The translations under genes were made by a program, and so were the position numbers. From contig CM046454.1 in the NCBI GenBank assembly GCA_025506515.1, forward strand, positions 28,956,039 to 29,020,038: a stretch of 64,000 nt of DNA, in the 5' to 3' direction. The DNA comes from Flaveria trinervia (Eukaryota > Streptophyta > Magnoliopsida > Asterales > Asteraceae). Of this stretch, positions 33,187 through 45,350 are shown piece after piece; positions within the stretch are counted from its first letter, which is position 1, and each line of letters starts with the position of its first letter. The notes beneath the pieces are model-generated. The model had not been told where the DNA came from. It saw only the letters and a program-made list of their open reading frames with translations, and searched no databases.

Positions 33187-36042
33187 TGTGACATCACTTA
33201 ATTTTGTTAACTTAGAAGTAACTTTGTTAAATCTTAAAAGGGCCTTTTATGCCATTTTGAAACTTTGGGGTTTGTTATACTTAATAATTAATTTGGTGAT
33301 TAACAAATTAATATAATAATAATAACATTATAAGTGTTATAATGTTTGCTTATTATTATAAAATTTAAGGTGTTAATAAGCTTAAATAAAATAATAACTA
33401 TTATTATTATTATTATATAATGACACTGATAATAATAATACTAATGATAATAATATTAATAACAATAATAATCATAATAATAAGATTAATAATAATTATC
33501 ATATTAAAGTATCTTGTAAAAAATAGAAACAATATAAGTGTTATTATTTAAAACTTGTATTTAACTAGTTTTGGCATAAAATAATAACATTTTAAAACTT
33601 CAGGGTTTAAAGTGTAAATTAGCTAAAACTAAAAACAAAACTTTAAGTTCTTGTTGTTAGTTGTTGAAACCACAGGGACCATTTATGTAAATTTACAAAA
33701 CTCAAACCCCCTCCCCTTTCTTTAACCCGTTTTTCCGGTGGTAAGTCCGGCCACCGGCGGCCGACTCTCCGGCCACCTTAAACCCTCGAATTTTGACATT
33801 TCCTTAACCAAAACCGGTCCCAAACCTTTCTAGTACACGTTTCGAACATGAAAACATCCATTAAACGAAGTAAAACATCGGTTACAAACCCCAATCGAAT
33901 GGGTAACCGATGCCTTTAATCCTCTAGCCGTTTGAGCCTAAAACAACAATAACAATTCAATTAATTCAATCTGATCAAACTTCTATCTACCTCTAATATA
34001 ACTCAACCCTCAATTTCACCTAAATCAACTCAATCATCTAATTTCATCATCATTCGACGACGCGACCCATACTACACTTGAACACTATCATCTGGGTGTC
34101 TTAGACCGAAATTGATAGAGGGCTTAGAGTCGTGAACATTCTCAGAAGCTCCACGCGAAGTTAATTGGATTTTATTCATCATTTGAGCAATAATCAGATT
34201 CCACGTTGGTCGCGACTCATTCATCGTGGTGTTCGACTTCGAGTCATCCTTATTCGGGTAATTAAAAACATCTTTAGGGTCGTTTAAACATGGGGAATAA
34301 AAGCCCCATGATCTTCAGTGTTAACAACAATGATTTGGTTGTCAATTTTGGTTCAAACAAATTTAGGGTTCATGGGTTTGGGGGAAGTTCATAGGGGTTG
34401 TGTTCTTTAGATTTGAAAACCGGGTGATACCGCGGCTGTATGCCTTGGTTCACCGGTTAAGTCTTTCCGCGTCAAAATGGAGGTCTCGGGTTCGAAACCC
34501 GGCCACCCCCATATTCTTTTAAAATGGCTTTTTCAGCCTTAATTCAATTTTAGAAAAATCCTAGTAAATAAAAAAAAATGTTTATAACCTTTAAATATTT
34601 AAAGGCATCAAATAAATTTCGGTAATATTTCTAAAAATTTTAAATAACTAAAAACTTTGTAATAAAACATTTTAAAGATTATTCATGGATTATTTATATG
34701 GATTTTTTAAAAAAAAAGATAATAATAAAATATTAGAGACCCGAACTTTCCCTTTAATCATTTAGCGTTTAAATCACGTTATTTTAAATGGAGATTTCTT
34801 GAAACATTATAAATTAATATATTTAAATGATTTTTCTCTTAAAATAATAACAATTTATATAATTATGGACTTGAAACAATAAATCTTTATAATATTATTG
34901 GGCATTATATTAATTAAAGTTTTATCATGATAATTATAGAAATTAGTATCTTATAATTTCACAAATTATTTACAAATATTAATCTTATAAAATGTATTAA
35001 CTAAGGGTTTAGATTAAATAATTGGTTATTAATCAGAATGTTATTTCAACTAATTTTAAAGCTTTATTTATATTGAAATTATCAATATATATACTCAAAT
35101 TCATTTCTAGAATACTTAAATATACATATATAGTTCTTTTAATTGAATCAAAACATAAATAATTACTTTATAAACTTGTTACTTATTAAAAACCCCCGAA
35201 ATTCTATCAAAACTCTAATCCTTGTTTGTACGTTAACTTTATTATTAACCTTAAACTTGTAATACATATGTTAGGTGCCTTGTGGTGGATACTTTGGATT
35301 ATCTTTTGACTTTTTATATCATCTAGTAATGCATATATCCATGTGAGTATTTCCATACCCCTTTTGCTTATTTTCACACTTTGGGGTGAAACATGTTAAC
35401 ATATTATCATTGCACTTGTAAACTTATTTGAGACTTGTAAACCTATGCAATTCATCTTGTAAAGTTGTGGTTAGTTGAACTTTTGTGGTTACCATGTTAT
35501 GGCGTTATATGTACAATCATTAACTATTGCTAGCCCAGCGAAGTCATAGATCTATGGGTAAGACAAGCCTGCTTGGTTGATCCGAGTACACTTAGCTGAT
35601 CGTATATACTTTTAACGTTTGAGACTTGTAAAACTTTTGTCGAGGTTTGATTGTTGCATTGTTCATAACATCCCTAATCACTTTATTCACTAACTTATGA
35701 CTTGAATTGCCATCTTTTATATACTTATGTATTGAAAACTATGGAATGCTCACCAACATTTTTATGTTGACCCTTTTATTTTTAATATGTTTCAGGAATA
35801 CCTCAAGTATGTGTTCTACTCTTTAAAGCTATCACATCTAGGATTGGACCTAGAGATAAAATGGATGATCATGTTATTTGTAGCAATTGTACATGATGTA
35901 TTCTTTGTTGAAACTTTCGCTTGTAATGTTGCAATTCAATCTTATGATTAATACATTTGGATTAATAAATAACGTTATGTGGCTGTGAACAATCGTAACC
36001 CTCACATCTTGACGTTTCCGCCGTCAAGGTTGGGGTGTGACA
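33187..36042 (+). mobile_element. Solo LTR inserted in C2 5' LTR
   Basis: It begins TGTGACATCACTTAATTTTG and ends AAGGTTGGGGTGTGACA, 2856 bp, with TACT immediately on both sides (33183-33186, 36043-36046). Removing it restores a continuous copia LTR leading straight to the primer site. The termini resemble those of G2 and G4 (TGTGACATC...GGGGTGTGACA), so it is probably a gypsy solo LTR left by LTR-LTR recombination. It holds AAT-rich simple sequence (33388-33500) and a tRNA-like segment (34422-34511). Confidence 0.7.
34422..34511 (+). repeat. tRNA-like (SINE or tRNA pseudogene) segment
   Basis: A 90-nt stretch with an A-box-like TGGTTCACCGGTTAAG (34446-34461) and a strong B box, GGTTCGAAACC (34489-34499), inside a T-arm-like hairpin CGGG-TTCGAAA-CCCG. 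The 5' GGGTG can pair with 3' CACCC as an acceptor remnant. Its length would suit a Leu/Ser-type tRNA with a variable arm, but no clear anticodon arm forms, so a functional tRNA is unlikely. Confidence 0.45.
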
Positions 36043-36077
36043 TACTTGCATTCATGTTTCAAGATATAATCAACATG

Positions 36078-36090
36078 TGGTATCAGAGCA
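36078..36090 (+). other. C2 primer binding site
   Basis: TGGTATCAGAGCA, two bases after the LTR end ATAATCAACA, complementary to the initiator methionine tRNA 3' end. Confidence 0.9.
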
Positions 36091-37644
36091 TAATGTTGAT
36101 TATATCTATTCAATCTTGGGTAATTAATTCCTGAGAATTATTATATGGATTTATGAATCAACTGTTTTTCCGTGTATTAGTGTCGGTGATTAAATCCATA
36201 AATTTGATAATAAATCGAAATCACATAACTTTCAAATCTCATATCCATATGCAATCCTTATCTATTATATTAATAAGGGATTCTTAATTACCGAAAGATG
36301 AGATTTTTGTTGAAATTTTGTACCAGAAAGTTTTTTTTCTTTTCTGGATATTCATGTACAAATTAATTTTATGAATATGCTTCGTATTCTTCAGGAATTA
36401 ATTTTGTTTGGTTTGGAACCGTCAAAATATTAATAATGACATTTATCAAAATCATACTAGTTTTGACAATTAATTCTGTAATTATTAAAGCAATTTGAAA
36501 TAATATAAAATATCAATTCCATAATTGCAAGCGGCATGTTGTTGTTTTGATAAATGCCAAATTAAATAAATAACTATTTTTGTGTAATTTGATTTTCAAA
36601 TTATGAATAACTAATTACACAATCATGTTTAAATAACTTGGAATTGAAGATTTCAAAATTACGGTTTCATTGATATTTTGACATATAATATTTTGGGTCA
36701 AGTTGTAAACAATAATTTCAATTCATGATGTTTTAAAATAATCCATATAAAAATTATTATTTTAGTGTAATGAATAAATCAATTTTGTGATTTCAATCGA
36801 TTTTCATCTTTTATTATTGAAACAATGATAACTGATATACCATCAGTTTCTAAAAATAAAACATCATACGTTAAATTGATTAATTATCGTTTCCTTTTAC
36901 ACAATACTCGATTTCTACATCAATAAAATTTTGTTTACAATTAATTTATGGAATCATTATTTTCCTTATATATCTTAATCAAATTACACGACTAAAATTT
37001 CATTCGTGTATGTTTAATATAACTTATATTATTTTCTCATATGATAATTTTTAGTCATAGAATTTTATATGAAACATAAATATTTTGTTTTCATGTAAAC
37101 AATGGTAACTTCAATAAAAGATTAAGTGATTAATCCCAACGGTACATCACTTGATTTGACACTAAAAACTAGCGTTGCCATTTTATAACTATGTGTATCG
37201 TCAAATTATGAACCCAAAGGCTAATTGTTTGATAATACACATGATGAATGTTGGCAAATTAATATGGATATTACACTTCTGCCCAAAGGTGATGTGTCGT
37301 ATTTATATGCCTTATTATATTTTGTTCATAATAGTTGAATGTTAGTCATAGCCAACGCGAAGCCAACATCCATTTAGAACCTTACTTTAATTTGTTCATA
37401 ACGCTTGCACATTGGTCATAGCCAATGCAAAGCCATTGTGCAAGTAGAACGTTACTTTACTTTGTTCATAACATTTGAATTTTGGTCAAAGCCAACGCGA
37501 AACCAATATTCATCTAGAACTTTATTTTAGCCTATTATTTTGGTGTTATAATAGGTTTATCTTCAACGTATTAATTATGTCTGCTTTATTTATTTATTTT
37601 GATTACCCTAATTAGCTCACTTTAACTCTCCTACTACTTGTATC
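36091..37644 (+). other. C2 untranslated leader
   Basis: About 1.5 kb of AT-rich DNA between primer site and gag, with no ORF of note. Its last part (37321-37530) is three 70-bp hairpin-forming repeats, listed separately. This is the region where packaging and dimerisation signals of retroelement RNAs normally lie. Confidence 0.6.
37321..37530 (+). repeat. Three 70-bp hairpin repeats in C2 leader
   Basis: Units 37321-37390, 37391-37460 and 37461-37530 each start TTTGTTCATA and keep exact 70-bp spacing. Each has a left arm, a loop resembling TCATAGCCAACGCGAAG and a right arm that pairs with the left. In unit 2, CTTGCACATTGG faces CCATTGTGCAAG (11 of 12 pairs). In units 1 and 3 the arms differ but still pair at about 8-9 of 10 positions. 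Confidence 0.8.
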
Positions 37645-38467
37645 AATTTAGCATCCACTATCACTCCTAACTTTGGAATTGAAGTTTTAACCGGGGCAAA
37701 CTTCGTCTCATGGAGGGATTCTGTTAAACTTACTCTTGGCATGTTGGATCTTGATTATGCCTTGAGACATGACGCTCCTACTACTCTTACTGCTGAAAGC
37801 ACTGCAGATCAAAAACAAGAGTATGAAAAGTGGGAGAGGTCTAACAAAATGTCTCTGATGGTAATCAAAAACTCTATCTCTGTTGCTATTAGGGGAGCAA
37901 TACCTGATTCAGATAATGCTAAAACTTATCTGAATTCAGGAGGAACAATTTAAAGGATCTTCTAAAGCACATGCGAGCACTTTGATTCTGAAGATGCTTA
38001 CTACAAAGTATGATGGGTTTAATAATGTGCGTGAACACATAATGATGATGAACGACATGGCTCATAAACTCAAGATCTTAGACATGGAAATCAGTGATGG
38101 TTTTCTAGTACATTTCATTATGACTTCTCTTCCTTCACGCTTTGATGCTTTTAAGATCAACTATAACACCCAAAAAGAAAAATGGTCAATGGGTGAGTTG
38201 ATAGCAATGTGCGTGCAGGAGGAAGAACGTCTGAAGCTAGAAAAGCCTGATGTTGTTCATGTTACCACCATTAAACCATTAAAGAGAAAGGGAAACTTCA
38301 AAGGGGAAAGCTCCAAAGTCCATAAGGCTGGTACAAGTGCAGCTTCCAGCTCAATGCCTCCTTTGGACAATCTCGCTGCAGATTCTGTCACAATAAAGGA
38401 CATACCCAACGAGATTGCCCTAAGTTCAAGGAGTGGCTGGCTAAGAAAGGTAACCATCTATTTATGA
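37645..38467 (+). pseudogene. C2 gag
   Basis: Reads NLASTITPNFGIEVLTGANF, VSWRDSVKLTLGMLDLDYAL and on to 37953. A one-base slip near 37930 moves it to the frame starting around 37982 (LKMLTTKYDGFNNVREHIMM through MCVQEEERLKLEK). A zinc knuckle CRFCHNKGHTQRDC is encoded at 38377-38418 in yet another frame. The parts and order are normal for copia gag; the two slips break it. Confidence 0.85.
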
Positions 38468-38721
38468 TATTTGAGTCCTTTAATGTTAACGTTCCAACTA
38501 ACACATGGTGGGTTGATTCTGGTTCTATGGTTCATGTTACTAACTCAACACAGGGATTCCTTACAATCCGGAAGCTGGAAAGAAACCAAAGGACAATTAA
38601 GGTGGGAGATGGTGATGAACTTAATGTTGAAGCCGTAGGAACCATGCTATTAATAATGAAAACTGGTCATTGTATTAAACTTTATGATACATATATGTAC
38701 CGAGGATTACTCGGAACTTAG
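38464..38721 (+). pseudogene. C2 aspartic protease
   Basis: TWWVDSGSMVHVTNSTQGFL carries the D-S-G active site, followed by KVGDGDELNVEAVGT, as in copia proteases. The frame stops at 38719-38721 near YRGLLGT, where other elements read on (a version of NLVSVPKL continues in a shifted frame at about 38715). Confidence 0.8.
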
Positions 38722-38759
38722 TATCTGTACCAAAGTTAGACAATGATGGTTATGAAATT

Positions 38760-39853
38760 TTGCATGGTCGTGGCAAAGTCACTATTACTTTAAACTCTCA
38801 TGTCTGTGGTTATGGTTATCTGGATGGAAATCTCTATAAGTTAGAACTAGATGATCAATTTTCAAAATCGTTGTTATCATATAATGTAAATGAAAACATT
38901 AACAAACGAAAACGAGATTTGGAAACATCATCCATGTTGTGGCATCAACGTTTAGGCCACATATCACGAGATCGCATGTTAAGACTCGTGAAGGATGAAG
39001 TATTACCAAATCTTGATTTCTTTGATTTTGAAACATGTGTTAAATGCCTTAAAGGTAAAATGGCTAATGGATCTAAAAAAGGAGCCGTCAGGAGTTCCGG
39101 TTTACTAGAACTCATACACACTGATATTAGTGGACCTTATCCTATTGGAATATCTGGACATAAATCATTTATCACTTTTATAGATGATCACTCACGTTAC
39201 ATGTACTTGTACTTAATCAAGGATAAATCTGAATCACTTGACATGTTTAAAACCTTTAAGGCTGAAGTTGAAAATCAACTTGATCGTAAAATAAAGGTAG
39301 TGAGATCAGATAGAGGTGGTGAGTATTATGGTAAACATACTGATATTGGTCAAGCTCCTGTCCTTTCTTTGAATTTTGTAAAGAACACGGGATTGTAAAT
39401 CAATTTACCATGCCGGGTACTCCTCAGCAGAATGGTGTAGCTGAGAGAAGAAACCGTACCCTAATGAACATGGTTAGAAGTATGTTAGCGAACTCCTCTT
39501 TACCTGAATTTTTATGGACCGAGGCATTAAAGACAGCTGTTCATATACTAAATAGAGTTCCTTCTAAGTCTGTCCCTAAAACTCCATTTGAAATTTGGAC
39601 AGGAAGAAAACCTAGCTTAAGGTATATGAAAGTATGGGGTTGTCCAGCCAAAGCTAAGCTTTATAATCCTCAACAAATAAAACTAGACATGAAGACAGTC
39701 AGTTGTTTCTTTATAGGATATCCTGATCATTCAAAAGGGTATAGATTTTATTGTCCCTCTCATACTACTCGCATCGTAGAAACTCGTCATGCTGTGTTTT
39801 TAGAGGATTCTAAGGTCAGTGGGAGCACTGAAAGTCATGATATTGACTTATAA
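38760..39853 (+). pseudogene. C2 integrase
   Basis: The pre-integrase zinc part reads LWHQRLGHISRDRMLRLVKD and CVKCLKGKM (H-H-C-C). The core has LIHTDISGPYPIGISGHKSF (first Asp), VVRSDRGGEYYG (second Asp) and, after a frameshift near 39395, PGTPQQNGVAERRNRTLMNM (catalytic Glu). It continues through VWGCPAKAKLYNPQQIKLDM to a stop at 39851-39853. All three catalytic residues are visible. About 280 bp with stops follow before reverse transcriptase. Confidence 0.85.
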
Positions 39854-40137
39854 GAAGTGCAAGAGGAGGGGGGGATGGGCTCTCTAAACCAACCTCCTAT
39901 TACACCTCTTGTACTTAACGCTGCACCATTACAAAATACTGTACCATTATCTCATGTTTCCTCAGAAGTTCATGTTGCTCCAACATTCCTGTAAATGAAG
40001 CACCATCAAATCCACAAGAGCAAGTCCCTCATACGACTACTGATACTACAGAACCTGAAAATAAGCTACGGAGGTCATCACGGTCTAGAAGGCCTACTAA
40101 TTTTGATGATTATGTAACCTACCTAAATGAAGCTGAT

Positions 40138-41331
40138 TTGGATTTAGGAAAGTGTAACGATCCAACCTCCTATAATGAAGCCATTAGTAGTGATCAATCG
40201 TCTGAATGGAATAAAGCTATGATTGATGAGCTTGATTCCATGTATAAGAATGACGTTTGGGAATTGGTTGAATTACCCAAGGGTGTTAAACCCGTAGGAT
40301 GTAAATGGGTTTTTAAAACCAAATTAGACCCGAATGGTAATATTGAACGTCATAAAGCGCGATTGGTTGCTAAAGGCTATACTCAAAAGGAGGGAATTGA
40401 CTATCAAGAAACCTTTTCACCTGTTTCACGAAAAGATTCCTTAAGGATCGCTATGGCCTTAGTAGCTCATTTTGATTTAGAGTTACATCAAATGGATGTT
40501 AAAACCGCTTTCCTTAATGGTGACTTACATGAGGATGTGTTCATGAACCAACCTGAAGGTTTCAAACCTAAAGGTAAAGAACACTTGGTATGTAAGTTAA
40601 AGAAATCCATATACGGGTTAAAACAAGCATCACGTCAATGGTATTTAAAATTTGACGAAGTTATGAAGCAACAAGGTTTCATAAAAAATCAAGTGGATCA
40701 ATGCACCTACCTCAAAATGAGTGGGAGCAATTTTGCTATACTTGTCCTTTACGTAGATGACATTCTATTGGCAAGTAATAGTTTAGATTTTTTGCATGAG
40801 TCAAAGTGATTACTTTCACGTAATTTTGACATGAAAGATCTCGGAGAAGCCTCTTATGTAATAGGCATCGAAATACACCGAGATCGAGCCAATGGGACGT
40901 TAGGATTGTCTCAAAAGGCGTATATTGAACGTGTCCTTACACGTTATAATATGCAACATTGCTCTCCCTCAGTTGCTCCAGTAGTTAAAGGGGACGTTTT
41001 TGGTTTATTTCAATGTCCAAAAACAGAGGATGAGAAGGAGCAGATGAAATTGATACCTTATGCGTCAGTAGTGGGAAGTTTAATGTATGCTCAAGTTTGT
41101 ACTCGTCCTGATATTGCATATATTGCTGGAATGCTAGGCCGATATCAATCTAATCCTGGCCTAGATCATTGGAAAGCAGCAAAGAAAGTATTGCGATATC
41201 TTCAAGGGACAAAAGAGTATAAGTTGACATATAGAAGAACTGATAACTTAGAAGTGGTGGGCTATTCTGATTCTGACTTTGCAAAATGCAAAGATGATAA
41301 GAAATCAACATCGGGGTATATCTTATGTTAG
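40138..41331 (+). pseudogene. C2 reverse transcriptase
   Basis: KPVGCKWVFKTKLDPNGNIE, HKARLVAKGYTQKEGIDYQE, DVKTAFLNGDLHEDVFMNQP, GLKQASRQWY and the catalytic Y-V-D-D (VLYVDDILLASN). A TGA at 40807-40809 interrupts the domain just before MKDLGEASYVIGIEIHRDRA. The second part runs to 41331 with the usual KLIPYASVVGSLMYAQVCTR and STSGYIL. Apart from one stop this is a well-kept copia reverse transcriptase. Confidence 0.9.
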
Positions 41332-41732
41332 CAGGCGGGCCTATTTCATGGAGGAGTCATAAGCAGCAGTTGACAACAACCTCAACAATGATGGCAGAAT
41401 ACGTTGCAGTTTATAATGCAACTTGCCATGGGATGTTGTTAAGAAATCTTATTAACGGACTCAAAATTGTTAACTCCATATCACGACCGTTGAAGATTTA
41501 CTGTGACAACTCAGCTGTCGTTAGTTTCTCGAACAGTAACAGTTCGAGTGGAGCTGGTTTATATCTTGATACAAAATATTTGTTCGTACGAGAACGAGTA
41601 GAGGAAAATAATCTTTGTATCGAGAACATTAGCACAAAAGATATGCTTGCGGATCCGATGACTAAAGGTCTACCACCCAAAACATTCCAAGAACTCGTAA
41701 AAAGGATGGGTTTTACTAGAGACCTTATATAA
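41325..41732 (+). pseudogene. C2 RNase H
   Basis: Begins in a new frame after a one-base slip at about 41325: LAGGPISWRSHKQQLTTTST, MMAEYVAVYNATCHGML, LKIYCDNSAVVSFSN (Asp) and TKYLFVRERVEENNL. It ends FQELVKRMGFTRDLI before the stop at 41730-41732. Residues expected for catalysis are present. Confidence 0.8.
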
Positions 41733-42054
41733 TAACATATCAAGTGTGCATTTATGATTAATGTGATTTCCTCAAATATTTATTTGTCTATTATAACTTA
41801 TATGTGCGCTTTATGATCTATAGACAAATTTGTGCAGATAAATACTGTACATTAAGGGTTTATTTAAGTCATTTTGGTTTTATGTTAATGTTTTATATTG
41901 AAACTTTAGTATGACTGTTGGGGGTCTCGAATTAACATTAATTCGAATGACTGTAACTATTTGCTATAAGTTTCAATATGACACCTGATGAGTGTTTAAC
42001 TTGGCCAAACTTATATGTACTCATCACAAATGATCACTCGGCCAAGTGGGAGAA

Positions 42055-42338
42055 TGTTAGAAATAACCTGTAATATGTGGCCTACGAATCATTTAAATAA
42101 GTTTCACCAAATGACATAATTAGTCCCTAATAGTATAAGGGGTTTATTTGATGGAAATACCCCATAATTATAATTAGGGTTTCCCCTTAGATGTTATAAA
42201 TAGAGGATTAAAGAGATAACAACAACACACCAATAACTTTTCTCTCAAGATCATCCATCGATCTCTCTAAACATCATAACGGGAACGAATCTCAAGATCA
42301 TGGCTTCATCATCTTCATCAAAGATCTCTATTCCCACA
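42055..42338 (+). repeat. C2 3' LTR, truncated
   Basis: Nearly identical to 32833-33115, from TGTTAGAAATAACC through ATCTCTATTCCCACA. After 42338 the text no longer follows the 5' LTR, so about 100 bp of the LTR and any target duplication are missing. Confidence 0.85.
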
Positions 42339-42559
42339 AGTAAGATCTCTATTCATCATCTTCATCAAACTTCTAGGAAGAAGTTTGTAGACAAGATAAC
42401 CAAAATACCATCCCACGTTTAGTACAAAGGTTATGAAAATATTTATTGCTGCACTCGGTTCTATTATCATATTAATAATATTTTATCTCTCATTCAAACT
42501 ATGTTTGTATCAGTTTATTAAAATTTAGAAAGATTAAGAATACATGTGATTTTTTGTTA

Positions 42560-43250
42560 ATGATTATGTCAAAAAATAGTTTGTATTGTGATAAAAAAAG
42601 GCACAATAGTGGTGGCCTCCCGAGCTAGGAATTGAGGAGTTCCGTAAACCACTATGCAAAATTATAAAAAAGGAAGGATGTGATAGATAACAAGTCATAA
42701 AAGGGTAATTAACATGTTTGCTAAAGACACATGATGGACATAAATGTTTATCAAAGAATTTGTTAATGGAATTAGACTTTTGTTTATTTAAAACACATAA
42801 CAAAGACGATCCCGGGTGGCTTAAATGATGGTACCAAAGATCATAAGACAAGACTGCAATAGTGGAATGATAAGGAAAAAGAGTAGACTTCTCAAGTGTT
42901 ATTACATAAGATGATGGAAATCCATGTCTGCTAGTCTTTGTAGAAAACCCAAAAAGTGTCAAATTCTATAGAAATGAAGTTGCATCAAGTTAGGCACGAG
43001 ACGAACAAAATTTTTTTTTATTAGAGAGATTGCGTTAAGAATGATACTGAGTTTTAGGGGTAGGGAAGGTGGTTTAAGGGTCGCATGACTGGTGCCATGA
43101 ATAAGTATTTGAAAACTGTTACCGACAACAATATGTTTTTGTATGATATTATTGAAATAATATAAGATCTTATATATCATGTTTGATATGTGGTTTGTAA
43201 CACAAGAGTCGAGATACAAATTCTGATTCGACTTTAAATTCATGGTGTGA
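42560..43250 (-). pseudogene. Second copia fragment: protease and pre-integrase
   Basis: Minus strand. Protease-like LYLDSCVTNHISNMIYKIL with HIVVGNSFQILIHGTSHA (42959-43243) is followed by a pre-integrase domain, DLWYHHLSHPGSSLLCVLNK and HLCPSCVFSKHVNYPF (42564-42962). It is a different copia lineage from C2. The protease D-S/T-G reads D-S-C, and the rest of pol is absent. Confidence 0.75.
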
Positions 43251-45350
43251 GGTGTATGAAATAGTGGAGCACCTCCGCGGATGAGTCATGACAGGTAAAA
43301 TATGTGTTTAAGGGTGCCATAGGATAAGGAACATTGATTTTGTTTCTAGTGTTGTAAGCCTTAATTGTGGTGATAAATGTGTATGGCAATAGGCTAATAT
43401 TAAAAGATTATTTGGTTCAAGTTGAGTAATCAAAGATGAACAATCTATATTGAGAAAAAAATAAATAATACTACTAAAGAGAAATGAATAGTGGTAATGA
43501 ATGAAATTATAGGTTACCAAAGAATGAAGTTGGATATTAGAAACGAAAAAATGTTCAGAGTAAGAAAAAAACAAGTTTAACTTTGTCTATGAACATGAAA
43601 TTGGATATTAGAACAAAAAAATGTTCTATTTAAGAAGGAGAAAGAAGATACATTGACGATGACATGGGAAGATTGGCTAGCGATGATGATAAGAGCAGCG
43701 AGACAACTCTTTTAGGGTTTCAAGTATTCAGAGAGTTGCTTTTGAAGATTGTTTTATAAGATCAACAATTTAAAATTGATAAATTAAAATCTACAAGCAC
43801 CATTTCAACAAGATCAGCCTCCTTATAGTTTTAGTTTATCTTTTCATCATGGTGCATATGATGCTACCAAATAGATGATAATGTGTCTGAAAAGATGAGA
43901 GCTACTTGCAATGATGTTAAAATAAATTAATGATGGTGGTGATGGATATTATGATGTTAATGATAAAGTGAATGATGGTGTTGATGAGGTCAGCAATAAA
44001 GTGAATATTGATCCTTCAAATGTTGATACTCTGATGCTGGAAATATTGACACTGATAATGTTAGAAATGAAATCTTATTACAACTTAAATTCTCTTATTG
44101 AAAATTTGAGTGATTTTCAATATAATGGCATTAAAGTTGTTCATGATTCTTTTTGTGGTGATTAATATAGTGTGGCTGAAGATTTTTCAATAGGTATCAT
44201 TCTATATGAAACCATTGAAGATCCTGAACCTTATTTTACTATAATATGTATATTATGCTAACAATGTTTCTTCTAATGTTAATGAGGTTACATCATTTCT
44301 TCACTTGTTCATTATGAAAGTGAGAGACAAACAAACTAAAAAACAGGATTGAATGAACAAAAGTACCTACTTTTTTCTATCACTATCATAACATTCTAAT
44401 TTGCTTAAAGACTTAAAAGGAAGCACAAAAACAATTAAGAGAGTTTACAAAAAAGTATCAGGTGTTGAAAAAAGTAGTTTTTAATGTATCTGCCAATTAA
44501 ATGAATAAAGAAGTAAACAAAGAAACTACTAACATGGATATTGATGCCAGTAAGATGACCAAAAAAGTAATAAAGCTAATTTTGAAAGCTCATAATTACA
44601 AATCACAAAGATTTAACACAGTAAAAGAAGGCATCATAAGAGAAGGCATGCACAACCTAACTTTTGAATCACTCTGCTATGTCTCAAGGATACAATATTG
44701 AAGACTTACTGAGAAGGCATACAAGAACTAATTTTGTAAACATTAGAGAATATGCTAAAAAGAAGGAAAAGTCCCACAATGAAAGAAAACTATTGAGAAG
44801 ATGATGTTTCGTATTTTTCAAAAACAAAGCTAAAAAGAAAGATAAAATATGGTGATCAATTTCACCACCTATTCACAAATTGGGATTGTGACATCAATAG
44901 ATTGGAGCTGGTGGGATATAAAGGAAAGATGAATAGGATATTTGATTATATTCTATTTGTTAGTTCAATTTGCTAACTAACGGTTACTTGAAAGCATTGT
45001 ATTATCAAAAGATTAAAAGAGTTCTTGAAATATGTATCATTAATGCAAAATACTTGCTAAAAGATTTATATGAAGAATTGTTAAAGAATAGATTCAAGAA
45101 GGATATATATATATATATATATATGATTGGTGAATCAGTAGACTCTGCTACTAGATGATATTATAACTCAAAGCATTTTGTTATAATTGATAGAAAAATT
45201 CAACAAGATATCTTCATGTAAGGAATATTCAGTTTTGAAGAGGTTCAAGAGAGAAGATTTACAAACTAAAAATACCAATAAAGCTGGAATTATTTAATGT
45301 CATATGTACAAATAAAGTAATAAATTTTGTGAAAGCATTACATATATTAC
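43251..45350. other. AT-rich unassigned DNA
   Basis: Several short frames (for example 43968-44165 and 44501-44701) match nothing I recognise. Low-complexity GATGATG/GTTGATG runs occur around 43860-44050, and a TA microsatellite at about 45104-45124. Confidence 0.4.

Larger units (their letters stand above)
32833..42338 (+). mobile_element. Ty1/copia element C2
   Basis: The 5' LTR begins TGTTAGAAATAACCTG at 32833 and ends ATAATCAACA at 36075. It is split by a solo LTR (33187-36042); the LTR proper is about 383 bp. The 3' LTR begins identically at 42055 but can be followed only to 42338. Between them, in copia order: primer site, long leader, gag, protease, integrase, reverse transcriptase, RNase H, purine tract (CCAAGTGGGAGAA at 42042-42054). 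Integrase before reverse transcriptase fixes the superfamily. At least five frameshifts or stops make it inactive. Confidence 0.9.

Noticed and set aside
34422..34511. Functional tRNA gene
   Set aside because: A and B boxes and a T arm are present, but the acceptor stem is incomplete and no clear anticodon arm forms; kept only as a tRNA-like segment.
43968..44701. Two 65-66 codon + strand frames as host genes
   Set aside because: No recognisable domain, biased low-complexity composition and no supporting signals; length is expected by chance in AT-rich DNA.
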